Below, in pieces: positions 1-12,487 of a DNA stretch of 64,000 nt (positions are counted from its first letter, which is position 1; every line of letters starts with the position of its first letter). The DNA comes from Panonychus citri (taxonomy: Eukaryota; Arthropoda; Arachnida; Trombidiformes; Tetranychidae). The stretch spans positions 248,001-312,000 of the forward strand of contig NW_026515523.1 in assembly GCF_014898815.1 (NCBI RefSeq), in the 5' to 3' direction. The position numbers and the translations under genes are program-made. Below the pieces are notes generated by a model. The model was given only the letters and a program-made list of their open reading frames with translations. It was not told the DNA's origin and did no database searches.

Positions 1-16
1 CAGTGTATTCACTTTC

Positions 17-1173
17 TTAATCCTTCCAGCAAGCATTTGGAGCGATACTCTTGATGGTGTCTTTGTAGTAAAGGGTTCGAGTGTAAAGACCGGCAGTATC
101 GGTACTTTCACCGCACTCAGTCCATGAACCAGAAACGACACCCATGAGGTAGTGTAGACCGTTATTGCCCTTTTTCATGAGTGGTCCACCGGAATCACCT
201 GAACAAGCATCGCCCATGGTTTGCTTGTTGATGGCGCACATGTGAGTCTCAACGACTTCGGGGATTCGAATTAGTCCCTTCAATGAGAGATCAATACCAT
301 TTTGTTTGAATAAGAAATTGGTCTTGATATCGTTACATTGTTCGTCTGGTAAGTATTTAAGACAAAATGAATCGTGAAAAACTAAATTAAGATGGAAGAT
401 TATTAACCGACTTACGGGTCAAGTATGAAACATCAACTTCTAAGAGAGTGTCACTTGAGTCAGAGTGAGCGGAAGTGGTTCCCCATCCAGAGACGGTGAG
501 TTTGGATAAACCTGATTCGTTCTTGGGTAAACAGACTGGAGAAATTTGTTGGTTGAATTTAACAGGCTCTGAGAGGGTCAAGATGGCGAAATCGTTGGAA
601 AGATCCTTTCGATTGTAGTTAGGGTCAACCCAGATTTCTGAGACTGATCGGGCTTCAGAGTATTCAGAGAAAGCCTTAACTTTACCAAGGAAAACGTCAA
701 CATTTGAAGCATCCTTAGTATAACCATCACCATCGACAACGCAATGAGCAGCGGTGGCGATGTGTTGTTCATCGATCAAAGAACCGCCACATTGAGAGAA
801 TGATCTAGAGTTTCGGCTAGTGTACGATCTAAAAAGTTATACAATAACCAATTGAGATTATTAGTTAAAAGAAATAGAAACTTGATTGCTGGAAAAACTT
901 ACCGAATGTGAGCTAACCAAGGGTATTTGTGAGCTCGAACTTTACTTCCTTTGTAGATTCGACCAGCTGAACCTTCCATACCACATTCTGTTTGTGTGTA
1001 TGAAATTTTAGATAGACAGAGAAAGAAAAAGAGAGTGAGAGAAAACAATAAGAGAGATGAATAAATTTAGATTCGAATTAATTTCGAATAGAAATGATCG
1101 GTCACTTACCACAAGCGAGTGAGAAGTTAACAGCAGCGACGAGGAAAACACAAGCTAAGAGAAAGACTCTCAT
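17..1173 (-). CDS. Trypsin-like serine protease, secreted, four exons
   Basis: The exons on the minus strand are 1110-1173, 903-987, 416-828 and 17-345. They join in frame to 891 nt (296 aa) with GT-AG introns. The protein starts with a hydrophobic signal peptide (MRVFLLACVFLVAAVNFSLA). A short propeptide with one Cys follows, then an activation-type site R-IYKGS in place of the usual R-IVGG. The catalytic triad is visible: His in TAAHC, Asp in NDFAIL and Ser in GDSGGP. The residue six before the Ser is Asp, as in trypsins, so cleavage after Arg/Lys is expected. The segment VVSGSW replaces the usual SWG at the pocket rim. Known role of the family: extracellular proteolysis in digestion, moulting or immunity. 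A TATA box lies 82 bp upstream. Gene model and family are secure; the physiological role is not known. Confidence 0.93.
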
Positions 1174-1254
1174 GGTTACGATGGAAAGAAATTAACCAGA
1201 AGAGACAAAACTTATTCTAATTATTGAATATCTATGATTCTGCAAATGATCAAT

Positions 1255-1262
1255 CTTTTATA
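1255..1262 (-). promoter_or_regulatory. TATA box of the trypsin-like gene
   Basis: TATAAAAG on the minus strand, 82 bp upstream of the protease ATG. The same octamer occurs at a similar distance upstream of both small secreted-protein genes. Confidence 0.6.
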
Positions 1263-1813
1263 TTTGATTTTTCTGCTGCCACGTTCAACAAGATGTTCAT
1301 CTTAATTTAATTTACAATCGACAAATCAATCAATTTCTATGACTATTTGTTTTTACATTTTTCCAACTTCAACATTTGTTTTGTTAATAATTCAACATCA
1401 AGGACAAAAGAGTTTCGACCAACTCATCATCTTGACATCAAATTGAAATTAAATTTGTTAATATCAATTTCATTAATGACTAGATAACAATTAACACGTT
1501 TAAACAACTGTCAAATTTGACTTTTCATTGTCTTTTTGCCCCTAACTTGTCCTTATATTGACTTTTAGTCCTTATCTTGTCTTTAAACAATGAAAAGGTG
1601 ATGTTTATCAGTGATGGAAATGTGAAAGGTGGAAATTGAGAAATGTCAATGCTGTTAATTGTAAACGTAAATTAGATATGGAAAATTATAAAAGATTGTT
1701 AATCAAAAAAGACTTTGGTAATTCACCAATTTCAATTGTAACAGCATTTATGACAAATGAATTAGTAATCAATAGAGTTTTGCTCAACCCATTAATTATT
1801 AACAGGTAACAAT

Positions 1814-1823
1814 TATATAAAAG
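1814..1823 (+). promoter_or_regulatory. TATA box of the small secreted protein gene
   Basis: TATATAAAAG, about 75 bp before the ATG at 1898. An equivalent TATAAAAG lies at 10526-10533 before the pseudogene copy. Confidence 0.6.
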
Positions 1824-1897
1824 TCTCTGAATTATAATGGTTAGTTCATTCAAGTCTTATTACTCAAACTAATTGTGTATCTTTATTAACCATCAAA

Positions 1898-2731
1898 ATG
1901 AAACTCTTACTTGCCTTCATCACCCTTGTTAGTGTAGTGACAATCAATGCTAAGCCCAGCAAAGGTAACTTCAATACAAAAATTTGCTATTATTTTTTAA
2001 CAATTTCTGTACAATCTTTTCAACAATAATCCATTAATAATTTTTCTTCCATTCATTTCAAGAACTAACCCCGTTCGAGCATGATATCGTTAACTATTCT
2101 GTAAACCGAACTAAGAGTTTCGAAGACAATATTCCTGATTGGGATGCATCCGCCTCACTCCAGAAAAATGTTCTAACCGTCGTTGGCAAAGCTTTCAAAT
2201 CTGGTACTATTCCATTCTGGAATTCTGGTGCTGATCTTAAGGTTAACCTTGTGTATGCTCTTGAAGCTTTCCTTCGTTCACTTGATATCCAAGATTTCGA
2301 TGAGACCAAAACCTTCAAAGAAAACGTTAACTTTGCTATTGGTGATTTCTTGAGATCACTTCCTGTGATTCCATGTAAGTTCAAAGATCATTTATGATAA
2401 TTTATTAACTTATTAACTGAAAATTGTATTCAAATACACAGCATGGTTCCCAATTGATTTCGTACAGAAGAAAATGGTTAATAATGTTCTAGGTTCTTTT
2501 GAGAATATGATCCCTGGATTTGATGTAAATAATTCAGTTGATGACGATGTTGTCGCTTGGGTTGAAACTTCAATCTATGATATTGACCCATCAACTGAAT
2601 TGGAGGATGCTGTTAACACTGCTTTCAAAAACGCTTTAGATCTACTCTTACTATTACCAGGATTCAGCCCATCAAAGACTCTTCAAGAAAATGTCTCAAG
2701 AGTTATCGAAAATCTTTTACTTCTTGAATGA
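1898..2731 (+). CDS. Small secreted helix-rich protein, three exons, unknown family
   Basis: Exons 1898-1964, 2063-2374 and 2442-2731 join in frame to 669 nt (222 aa). The first exon encodes a signal peptide (MKLLLAFITLVSVVTINA). The mature part has few Cys and looks amphipathic-helical. It contains two similar blocks, each with a D-x-DDD/DIxDxD-type acidic turn followed by a run of Leu. The start is fixed by the signal peptide and an upstream TATA box. A diverged paralogue with the same three-exon structure lies at 10608-11448. I do not recognise the family. Size and secretion are compatible with the small helical allergen-like proteins of mites, but I see no diagnostic motif. The dissection into exons is secure because the paralogue has its splice sites at equivalent positions. 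Confidence 0.85.
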
Positions 2732-4324
2732 TTTACAAATTATTATACCAGTTTAACCAACGATTTAGATTTATAATCAAAGTAATGACAAATTCAAATA
2801 ATTTTCAATGGTTTTGATTTCTTAATGTATCGAATTTATTGATAATATTGAATGAAATAAACAATTCTTAATAACAATGCAGCAAGTGTAACATCGTTAC
2901 CGAATTGGCTTCAAATTTTCTCGGCGTCGGAATGCAAATATCAAATCATCAAATTGATACATAGATAAAAGGCAATCGCAAAAAAGTTTTGCAAATGTAT
3001 TAATATAAGCATAGAAAATTACGAATAAGCGATTTTCCATTGGTCACTGTCTTGATAAATGTACTGATAGATTCACTTATATTTAATCGAATTGCTTATC
3101 GAATAAACTTTAATCATCTTTTTGACTTTTTGACTCTGAACTGAGAACTGAACCTGAACTTTGCTTGGAAGCAAAGATTAACTACTAATTTGTTAAGTTT
3201 ACTTAAATTTTTGTGTTCAACTTTGTAACAATTTTAATTTGAATAATCAACAAACAATTAAAGGGTGTAGCACTTAACAAGTTAAAAAATGGGAGGTGCT
3301 TATGTAGCTTAACCTTAACTAAAAATGAAGATAAGGTTGACAAAAATGTAAAGATTAAGCTACATTAGCACCTCCCATTTTTTAACTTGTTAAGTGCCAC
3401 ACTCTTTATTACGATTCACGATTTTTTATATGAAGATTTAAGAAAAACTAGGAGTCGTACAGAAATGGAAAAAATATCAACAGAAAGAAGACAAAAATCT
3501 TCAACAACAAAAAATAGAACCAATGTCAAAGGTGGTCAGGGTCAAAAGTTATTAATTAAGTAAAAAAAAGGGGCGTTAAATTGACCAAATTAAAATGTTA
3601 ATTAGATTAATAAGAGGATTAGACAGAAAAGAAAGAGAAAAGGGGAAGAGAGAGAAGGGATGAATTATGACGTTCGGGGCAATGAAAGGGAAAGAGAAAA
3701 GAAAGAGCATCAGATTAATGTAACTTTTTTAATTGTATCAATCGCACGCCCTGAGATATTAAAACTTTGAGAGGTTAATCAAAGATACGATTAACTACTC
3801 TGTTTAAATTAAGGTTGATAAAATTTTCAAGAAAAAAGACAGAAAAGATGACATTCATGAATCCATCTCCTAAAATTATTCAGAAAAGCGATCATGTTGA
3901 TCGCTTGGTTTTCCTTGTCTTTTTTATTCTGAATCTGCTCATGCTATCTTCATCCACAATAAAACACTTCAAATTGTAAATCAATGTTCAATTGTCTTTT
4001 TCATGGTGTCATCTTAATAAATATTTGATCTCATATTTCAATATTATTGATATTTTAATCAACCAATTATATCCATTTATTATGGCCTGTGACTTTGTCC
4101 TTAGTCAATCGTTATGGTCTAATTGTTACTTGAATAATTAAGATAAATAGGCTAGCTCTAATTTGACATTAAACTAGAAAATGGTCCATCTTAATTACCA
4201 TTAATCCATAGCTAAATATAATTCTTTATTGATTATATTGATTAGATTACAAATGGCATTAATAATCCAACAGTAACTTTATTTGTCGCTCTTGTGAAAA
4301 CTCATCGAATTTGCGTCATTTATC
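2732..4324. other. Intergenic AT-rich region
   Basis: Apart from a small inverted-repeat element (3261-3406) it holds purine-rich simple sequence around 3550-3700. I see no convincing ORF. Confidence 0.5.
3261..3406. mobile_element. MITE-like element with ~50-bp terminal inverted repeats
   Basis: The left end reads AAGGGTGTAGCACTTAACAA and the right end is its near-perfect reverse complement. The arms match for about 50 bp and flank about 40 bp of spacer. TA dinucleotides lie at both edges (3259-3260 and 3407-3408), as in Tc1/mariner-type insertions. It has no coding capacity, so it would be a non-autonomous element. Confidence 0.75.
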
Positions 4325-7300
4325 TTATTTAGAAGAGGTTTTGTATTCATAGCTCTTACAAACTCCTGAATCAATTGAATTAGCTGATTTATCGTTGGTT
4401 GAATATTTTGATAAGCTACATGAACTTTTTCCATTGTTTTGATGGCAATAATTAAATGATTTACAAGATTCGTCAGTATTTGTCCAACTGTGACAAAGAG
4501 CAGCACATTGATCCAAATTTAAATTAATCTCAGTGTGAAAAACTTCAGAGACTATTTTCCATCCAGAAAATCTGAATCTTCTCGAGACGTTGGCTGAAAT
4601 TTTAAAGTGTTCAATTCATGAATTATTCACTTTCATCTGTATTCTTTCATCACTACTTACGAATATAAATATCACAATCCTCACTTTCTCGTGTTTCCGA
4701 GTCAGTGAAATATCCACTTAATGTACAAGAACCACCACATTGTTGAAATGAGAAACATTCATCAGATGAGCTGCATTTCGAGGCACAATCTTCAAGTGGA
4801 ACATTAATGGCGGGGTTAGCTGGTTTTTTAAATTCCTTATAAAATACTCCGGTATAATCTAATAGTCGACTCTTTGAATAGACTTTACATGATTCATCAT
4901 AGATTGACTGTGAGGATAAATTAGCATAAATGTTATTTGATGTATAACAAGAAGATTTATCTTGATATTGACAATAAACGAAAGTCTCACAAAGATTAAC
5001 ATCATCATGAGCACAAGTACGATAACAATCACCAAGATCAGAACTATCTTCGACTTTTGATAAATAGTCAACATCTTCGAAATTCTCATCATTTGCAACC
5101 AATACAAACAAATTTATATCGTCATCTTGTTGATCGGAGACATCAATAATTTCTGTTGATTTAAAGGAGATGAATTCACCATCGGTAAAATAAATCTTCA
5201 ATGGATCATCATAAAAATGATCTTCCACATCATTAAGATGGATCTCTTTCTTGAAGCTGGTAAAACTTTCCGATGGATAATATATCTCACAAAGTGTACC
5301 GTTCTCATCTTCAATTATGGGCACTTCAGATTCAATCCAAGTACAGATGATAGAGTTTACATCTTGGGAATTACAAAACACTATTGCTCTTAAAGTACAT
5401 AAAATATTATTAGATAATAACCGAAACTATTACCATTTTCATGTACTTACTTTTCTTCATAGCTGAGTCCAGATTGTTTATAAAGGCAATCGGCAATTGA
5501 TTCTGCAGAGATACGAGATGAGCTTGAAATCGTACTTGTGGCCAATCGTTTTGTTACTTTTTGTAAACTATCTGATATTGAAAATAAATAGAAAATTCTA
5601 TGAGCCTTGAGTTATATCTTCACCATTATTATTTACTAACCTTCGATGTTGGGAATTTTCAATACGGTTAATAATGCTATGGTACTTTTCCCGGCGAAAA
5701 CCATCTCGATCTTAGCTACGCGTGTAGGAGAGATACCACGATACACTAAATCATGCTTTATCTTTTCGATAAACTCATATTCATAGTTTTCTCCATACTT
5801 CAGACAATCAGAATCACTTTCATGATCATGATCGTCATCTTCATATTCACAGTCGAAATAAACTGCAAAAGTCTTTCTATCTTTAGAATCAGGATAACAG
5901 TCACTGTAACTCAAAGATAATCCACCACCATAATCTTCACCTGATTCCATTTCCTCTAATCCAGTATAGTCTTTTGTGATCATTTCAAGCAATTCAAAAG
6001 TCTCCTAAATTGATAGAAAAATTATTATATTATCATTTTTGTTATCCAGCCACAGAAATTGAGCTCGAAATAGTAGTTATATCATTTGTGCATGGAAAGA
6101 AATCAAAGAGTGATTTCCTTTTATATCGGAAAACCGATGTTTTTTCATTTCCATTTCATTAATTCTAAGATGCATGATTTAATTGGTTGTGTGTAGTTGA
6201 TTTAATTTTTGTTCCAAACTCAATTTCTGTAGATTCATTTCATTTTTCTTTACTTACATTGTTCACTATTTTATAATTGTTAGTCGTAGTTCTTACGAGA
6301 GTAAAATCTTTGAATAACTTTGCATCGTCCTGATAATAATCAGAATTTTGAAAAAAATTAATCATGAAATGAACGATAAAGATAATAATAACTTACTGAT
6401 TGAACAAAGTAATGGTTAGTAACGGATTTATCATGTTTTTCTCCTTGAAATTCATAATTGTAATCAACCCTCTCCCAAACATAAGCTTCATTTTCAGGTT
6501 TCTGTTATCATGTAATTAGAAAAAATTTTAAACTCATAATCTTGACATGGGAATGCATAAGCAAAAGAAATTTGAACCTACGATTAAAACTTTACCAAGG
6601 TATGAGAAATGGTATCTGTCTCGATAATTCAGTAAACTGGCAGAAGTAAATGTATTGTGAATAATCAATCCAAGATCATTCGACCCAATACCTGAGACAG
6701 TACATTGTCCTTCTTTCTGTGCTGTATGTATGGTTCCTAAGTTATAATCGTAGAGATATTCAGTTGTGATCCCTTGCTCTGTGGTCTTCAAGTTCACAGT
6801 TTGATCCTCACTGTTTACAAACACCTAGTAGATATAAAATATTCATGGCAAGAATGAAATTTTTATCAAGGATTAAGCATAGATAAAAATGAATTCATGT
6901 ATGAATTTTTTTCTCGGTTTTGTTACCTCACTCAAAATGACTGATTCTTTAGGTCCAGTGGTTTTTGCAGTAAAATGAAAACTAAATTTTCTCAGTTCTG
7001 GTGGTGTTAACCAGTCTGATGATTTAGATGATATGAGATAGAAAGGACATCCGATTCCTGGGGTGACCTGAAAATCATAAATTTAGACCAAGATTCACCT
7101 TAACTTAAATTATTTCTTCTTACTGTGACAAGTTTATCAAGTTCTTCCTCTGTTTCCGTTATTGAATAAATATCCATGTAAAAGTTTTCTGCTGGAGTTG
7201 TTTGCTCTAGAGATGAATCCATACCATCTAACTGTAAACGACTTGCCTGTAGTATTCCAGGTGAATCCAAGTTAGCTTCATGCAAAAATAGATTATGGAA

Positions 7301-8166
7301 TAAAATTTCTGATATAAACTTTTCTCTAAAAAAAAGTTACTTACTCTTGTAATAATAAATAATATCAAGATTTCTATTGAACGTTGTCTTTGCAGAATGG
7401 ACTGGAAATCCTCTTATATTTGTATCTTCTCCTTGTCTCTATTCAGTTAGTGATTTAATCAACAATTTAATTCTGAAAAGAAAATTAAACAATCACAATA
7501 TTTACCCAAGTAAATCTCTTTCCGTTTATTCTGAACAGAATTGAAGGTCCCGTCAACAATACATGGTTGAGAAGAGTATTTTTCCAATCGATATTGAATA
7601 AGTAGTTATCCCATTCGTTTTTAAAGGTAAACATAATACACTGTTGATCTATGAATAAGTGATTGAAAATCCTTTTACTTGGTGAAATCTTTTTATTTAC
7701 ATGATCGATACTTACTATGAATAACTAATCTATCCTTTTCCGATTCACTGGAATAAAAAATATCCACTGTATCATTTCCTGATGATATTGTAATTTTACC
7801 ACGGACAACATCACTTGAGTGAACATATTCTCGAATATTGTAAACTTCATCATTTGACTAATTTGAATATTTCATAAATTAATTAATTGAATAAGAAGAT
7901 GAAGATTCACTTACCGAGATTAACTTTGTAGTTATTATCCAATTACCTTTATCAACTGACCAAGGAAGATCGAAAAGTGAATCTAAGAAAACCACAAGAG
8001 CAAGAGAGAGAGAAATAGAGAGCTTATAAGATTTTATTCAATTCCTAATAAAGAGTTTTGGTTTTAAATGCTAACTAAATTAACTAAACTTACCAGCTGA
8101 TGTCGCGAGTATGTAATAATTAATTAGCAATAGAAATGTAAACAACTTCATTAAAAAAGGTGACAT
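4325..8166 (-). CDS. PAN/Apple-module protein, copy A (no membrane anchor)
   Basis: This multi-exon gene is homologous exon by exon to copy C (17394-21681). It starts with a signal-peptide exon at 8166 (an in-frame Met lies further in at 8149). Cysteine modules with PAN/Apple character lie in the large exon 4653-5381 (C-x3-C pairs, SFQQCGG) and in the last exon (LDQCAALCHSW, SFNYC). Unlike B-E, the reading frame stops at 4325 right after the last PAN module. The transmembrane helix and cytoplasmic tail seen in the paralogues are missing. The product would therefore be secreted rather than anchored. The family function is unknown to me; PAN/Apple modules bind proteins or carbohydrates. Intron boundaries were traced by eye and copy A is the most diverged member. 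Confidence 0.75.
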
Positions 8167-8973
8167 TTGAATGGAAAGAATAAAACTCAGAACTAATAAA
8201 GAAAACAATCTAATAAGCACAATTTATGGAAATTACCTGATACAGATTATAATTATTAGTATTTATAATGAAAAAAAAATACGTTAGGTTAACGGTAAAT
8301 CGATAACATCTACCAGAATGATCTCGCTATCAAGTAATGTTCAATAATGTAACTAATTGTACCCAAAAGTAATCTTGCAAATTCTTTAGATCAACAAATA
8401 GATAGTTTTGTTATTTATATAATGTAATCAATAGATTTTTCTGATAGTCGAAGGCGGTAATCAATCTACATTATTGATTTAGGTTCGATGAAAATTATAC
8501 TCAAGCACAAACTGTTTTCTTATTATTTAAAATCATTTTGACAATGAAAATGATGTTGAATTTGTGAGATTATTTATCAGTTTCTCATTATTGTTAGATT
8601 TTCAATTCTCATTTCTCTTATATTAAGCTTCAATCATCATATAAAATATCAATTTCTAATTGATAAGTTAATTGCCAAACAATCGCTCTGTGATAGTTAC
8701 ATCTATTCATAATAACAACTTTCAATCAAAAAAGCAAAAAAAAACTTTTAATACTTATCTCTTATAATCAATGATTATTATTTATTGTTAATTACAACTT
8801 CATTGTTCACTAGATTGGTTAATTACATGGATAATCATTTGATTAACAATCTGAAAATAGATAAAATATTTTAATATCATACTTATTGATGATTGGTAAA
8901 TCAATTTGTAGTTATCAAACATACAATGAAACAATGATGAGAAATGAATCAGAGCAATTCAACTGAATCTAAC
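8167..8973. other. Intergenic AT-rich region
   Basis: This spacer lies upstream of copy A. I see no ORF, RNA gene or clear repeat in it. Confidence 0.45.
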
Positions 8974-9093
8974 CTTTCATACGTTTCCAGTTCACTTTAG
9001 GCTTTGGATAACCAGAAGCAATACAATCAATTGTAATTGTATCTCCAAATTGTTTATTCATATCATTTGGTTTCTTAATCCAGTTGTGTGAAC
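8974..9093 (-). CDS. Orphan exon encoding half of an I-set immunoglobulin domain
   Basis: On the minus strand an AG acceptor precedes an open segment containing WIKKPNDMNKQFGDTI, then DCIASGYPKPKVNWKR, then a GT donor (GTTAGA). The G-D-x-I-x-I-x-C and A-S-G-x-P-x-P-x-V-x-W pattern is the N-terminal half of an I-set Ig domain, from strand A to strand C. The exon breaks mid-domain after the conserved Trp, as in Dscam-type genes whose Ig domains are split over two exons. No partner exon was found nearby. It may be a decayed or alternatively used exon of a gene outside the window. The donor is weak, so expression is uncertain. Confidence 0.5.
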
Positions 9094-10607
9094 CTATTGA
9101 TCAATTAATTGTTGTCTGTATATAATACAAACTCACAGTTATTATTACGAAAACTAATTCTTTGCTTCTCTTTTTAACTTGAATTATTCTTCTGGAATTA
9201 GATATTGCAGATTTTTCATCAATATTCAATTGTCAATTTTTTGGAATCATTCAAATCATTTGACATTTAACATCGCCTGATATTTTGACAACTCAATAGA
9301 TTACTGCCAATTATGAACATATGAATGACTAATTTCATTCGTAAATTGGATAAAACAATATAAATAATAATAAAACAATTTTAATTGTTAATCAATGTAT
9401 ATTTGTCTATTTCATGGTTTTATTGCAATCGGTAAATCAATTGATTGTTTCCAATTAAGGACACATAAACCATACATATATATGATTATACAGGGCTATT
9501 ACTTAATTGAATCGATGATTGAGGTTGACAAATCTTCAATATAATGAAGATTTAATTAGTTTGCATTTGGTTGTTGAATCTTGGTTAATTTGTTTTCCAT
9601 TTTTAAACTAAATCATTTGAATTTGAAGACTTTGAATAGTCAATGATTTATTCTGTTGCTGAATCCAGCTGATTTTTAGGTTATTCTTGATTGATTAAAA
9701 TATACTTGACATTTATCTTGATTGTGTATATTTTAATTTCCGAGACATTGCAAACAATTAGATTGTGCACAACAATGGTTTTGAAGAGGAGCAAGTGCCA
9801 AAATGAATGATGTTATCCAATAATTAGTTGAAAAACAAAGACTATTGTGATTTTTCAGGTGAGGATGAAACAATAACCTAATTAAATTAGAATTATCTTT
9901 GATCCTCTCATCTCTCTCCTTCTGTATGACTATTTAACCTAAATTTTAAACAGTGTAACAAACCGAACCTAAAAAATTGAATAGTACCATTAAAGTCAAC
10001 TCCGACTCTAATGCTACTAACTTTCTTGTTCAATGAATCCAGAATGAAAGAGGCTCTGTTTTGATCTGATTTATCAGTTATCCTCGTGATCTTACCTTGA
10101 TTTTATCTATTAATAATAATTTAACCTAAACATCCAAAAATGTAACAAATTGAACCGAAAATATTTCCAAACAATTGATCAGATTGTCAAATGGATACTC
10201 ATTATAACAATGTAATCACAAGAATTTTATCAATATATTTGTTTCTGATGCAATAGAAATAGATAGTTATGTCAGTTTTACCTGTAACTGTTTTCCATGA
10301 TAATTATGTATGTAATCAGATCTTTAACGTGTTAAAAGTGTTGCGGTTAAAAATAGTAAATTGTTTTACCTTGAATTGAGATATAGAGATGAGGATTTGA
10401 TTTAATTGTTTCCATTTTTCTCTATTCTTATCACAATTTAAGGTAAGATAATCTACCATTTACAATTGTACACCCTTTATTATAAATGGATAAGCAAAGA
10501 ATAATTGTTAACAGGTTACTATAAATATAAAAGTCTTTTAATTAAAAAATATAAATTCATTAAAGTGTTTTTCAAACTAATTAACATTTTTTTAATTAAA
10601 CCTCAAA
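9094..10607. other. Intergenic region with dispersed-repeat fragments
   Basis: AT-rich. The stretch around 10140-10240 recurs in inverted orientation near 45440-45540, inside the large inverted-repeat element, so part of this region is dispersed-repeat remnant. A TATAAAAG at 10526-10533 precedes the pseudogene at 10608. Confidence 0.45.
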
Positions 10608-11448
10608 ATGAAATTCTCACTTGCCTTCATTGCCCTTATCAGTGTCTCTGCAATCAACGCTAATATTAATACGACCGAAGGTAATTTCAATGCAACAATT
10701 TATTTAACTATTAATAATTAACTTTTCTGTACAATATTTTTAACAATAATCCATTTTTACTTCTTCTTTGATTCGTTATAAGAACCAAATCAATTCGAGC
10801 GTGATATCATTGACCATTCTGTAAATCGAATTAAGAGTATCGAAGAAAATATTCCCGACTGGGATTCATCAGCCTCACTCCAGAAAAATGTTCTAACCGT
10901 CGTTGGCTAAGCTTTAAAATCTGGTACTATTCCATTCTGGAATCCTGGTGCTGCTCTTAAAGTTAACCTTGTGTATGCTCTTGAAGCTTATCTTCGTTCA
11001 CTTGATATCCAAGATTTCGATGAGACCAAAACCTTTGAAGAAAACATAAACTTTGCAATCGTCGATTTCTTGAGATCACTTCCCATGCTACCATGTAAGT
11101 TAAATTATGTATGTCTAACTTTATACTAATCAACTTCATTCTCGTTCCAATTAAATAGCATGGTTTCCAATCGGTTTCATACAGAAACAAATGGTTAATA
11201 ATGTTCTAGATGCTTTCGAAAATATAAATGTCGCTGGATTCGATGTGAAAAAGTCAGTTGATGACAATGTTGTTGCCTTGGTTGCTGCTTCAATCTCTAA
11301 CATAGACCCATCGACTACAGTGGAAGAAGATGTTATCACTTCTGTTAAAATGGCTCTATCCAAACTCATATTACCAGGATTCAACCCATCAAAGAATCTT
11401 GAAGAAAATGTTGCTGGAATCATTAAAGATCTTTTACTTCGTGAATGA
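10608..11448 (+). pseudogene. Paralogue of the small secreted protein with one premature stop
   Basis: The exons are 10608-10680, 10783-11094 and 11159-11448, with the same structure and splice phases as the gene at 1898. A signal peptide is present. The second exon carries an in-frame TAA at 10908-10910 where the intact copy has a Lys codon (VVGK). Everything else stays open to the end, including the last exon. The break is therefore a single substitution and could be very recent, a polymorphism, or an assembly error. Confidence 0.8.
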
Positions 11449-12487
11449 TTTCCAAATTATGAATAGTAATAATTATGAATTATCACAGTGCGTTGAATGA
11501 TTTAAATTGATTATCAAAGTAATGAAATTCTCACAGTTTCTAGAAATTTACACTTTATCTATCCAACTTATTAATATATATAAATGAATAAGATAAATCA
11601 ATATCTAATTATATTCAATTCAGCAATCACACAATCAACAAATCTAATTCATGAAATTCATAAAATTGCAAATTTGACTAAGTAGATAACAACTTCTTAA
11701 AAAATCATTGAATATCATAATTATCTGAAAATTTAACAATTTCGAAGTTCTAAATATTGAATGAAATAAACAATTCAAGCAACTTAAAATTCATGAGCAA
11801 AATTGCTAATAACTAAAACAGTATAACACTTGAATAGGTCAATTTGATTCTAACCGAAGTAAAACTTTCAAGCACTTTCAACAATAATAAAACCAAAGAC
11901 AAGAAATTTGTGAACCAAAATTTTTTCTGTGGTTATGAGTATTATTTTTTGGCCATAGGTTATAAGATTTTTTAGATGTAATTTCAATACGAATTTGTAT
12001 GTTTTTTATTAATCTTTCTTAGATTGAAAAAGCGCTTTTATTTTCATCACAAAACCCAAACATTTACCCAAAGAATTAGATTTTGGGTTAAGAGTAGGAG
12101 TTTTATCCATTAGTATTTTATACTTCGTGATCAACCATTACGATGTTGTTTCTAATTTTCATCGCGTATTGAGTTCGGTATCTTATTGCTATGGATAAGT
12201 AATTAAGTATTATGCTTGATCTAATAGATAGGAAGATAGCCGTTGATATTGATTCAATGGTATTCTCGTGGGTTCAAAAGTAAATTGTTTTGTGAAAATT
12301 TCATTTGATCCTTTTTGCCGATATAAGCTTCTAGAATAAATTTTTAATATCGTTCATAAAATAGTTGACATATCGGGACAATGGCTTTGAGTTTACATTG
12401 AATGACAATTGGATGTAGAAAAATATAGTTCTGGATAACTAGAATTCGAATAAAAAAAATAGTACTGACAAAAAGTTTTACCACGAT
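11449..12487. other. Intergenic AT-rich region
   Basis: No ORF, repeat or RNA gene that I can support. Confidence 0.45.

Larger units (their letters stand above)
1174..1897. other. Intergenic region between divergent genes
   Basis: This is AT-rich spacer between the minus-strand protease and the plus-strand gene at 1898. Apart from a TATA box for each gene I see no ORF or repeat here. Confidence 0.5.
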
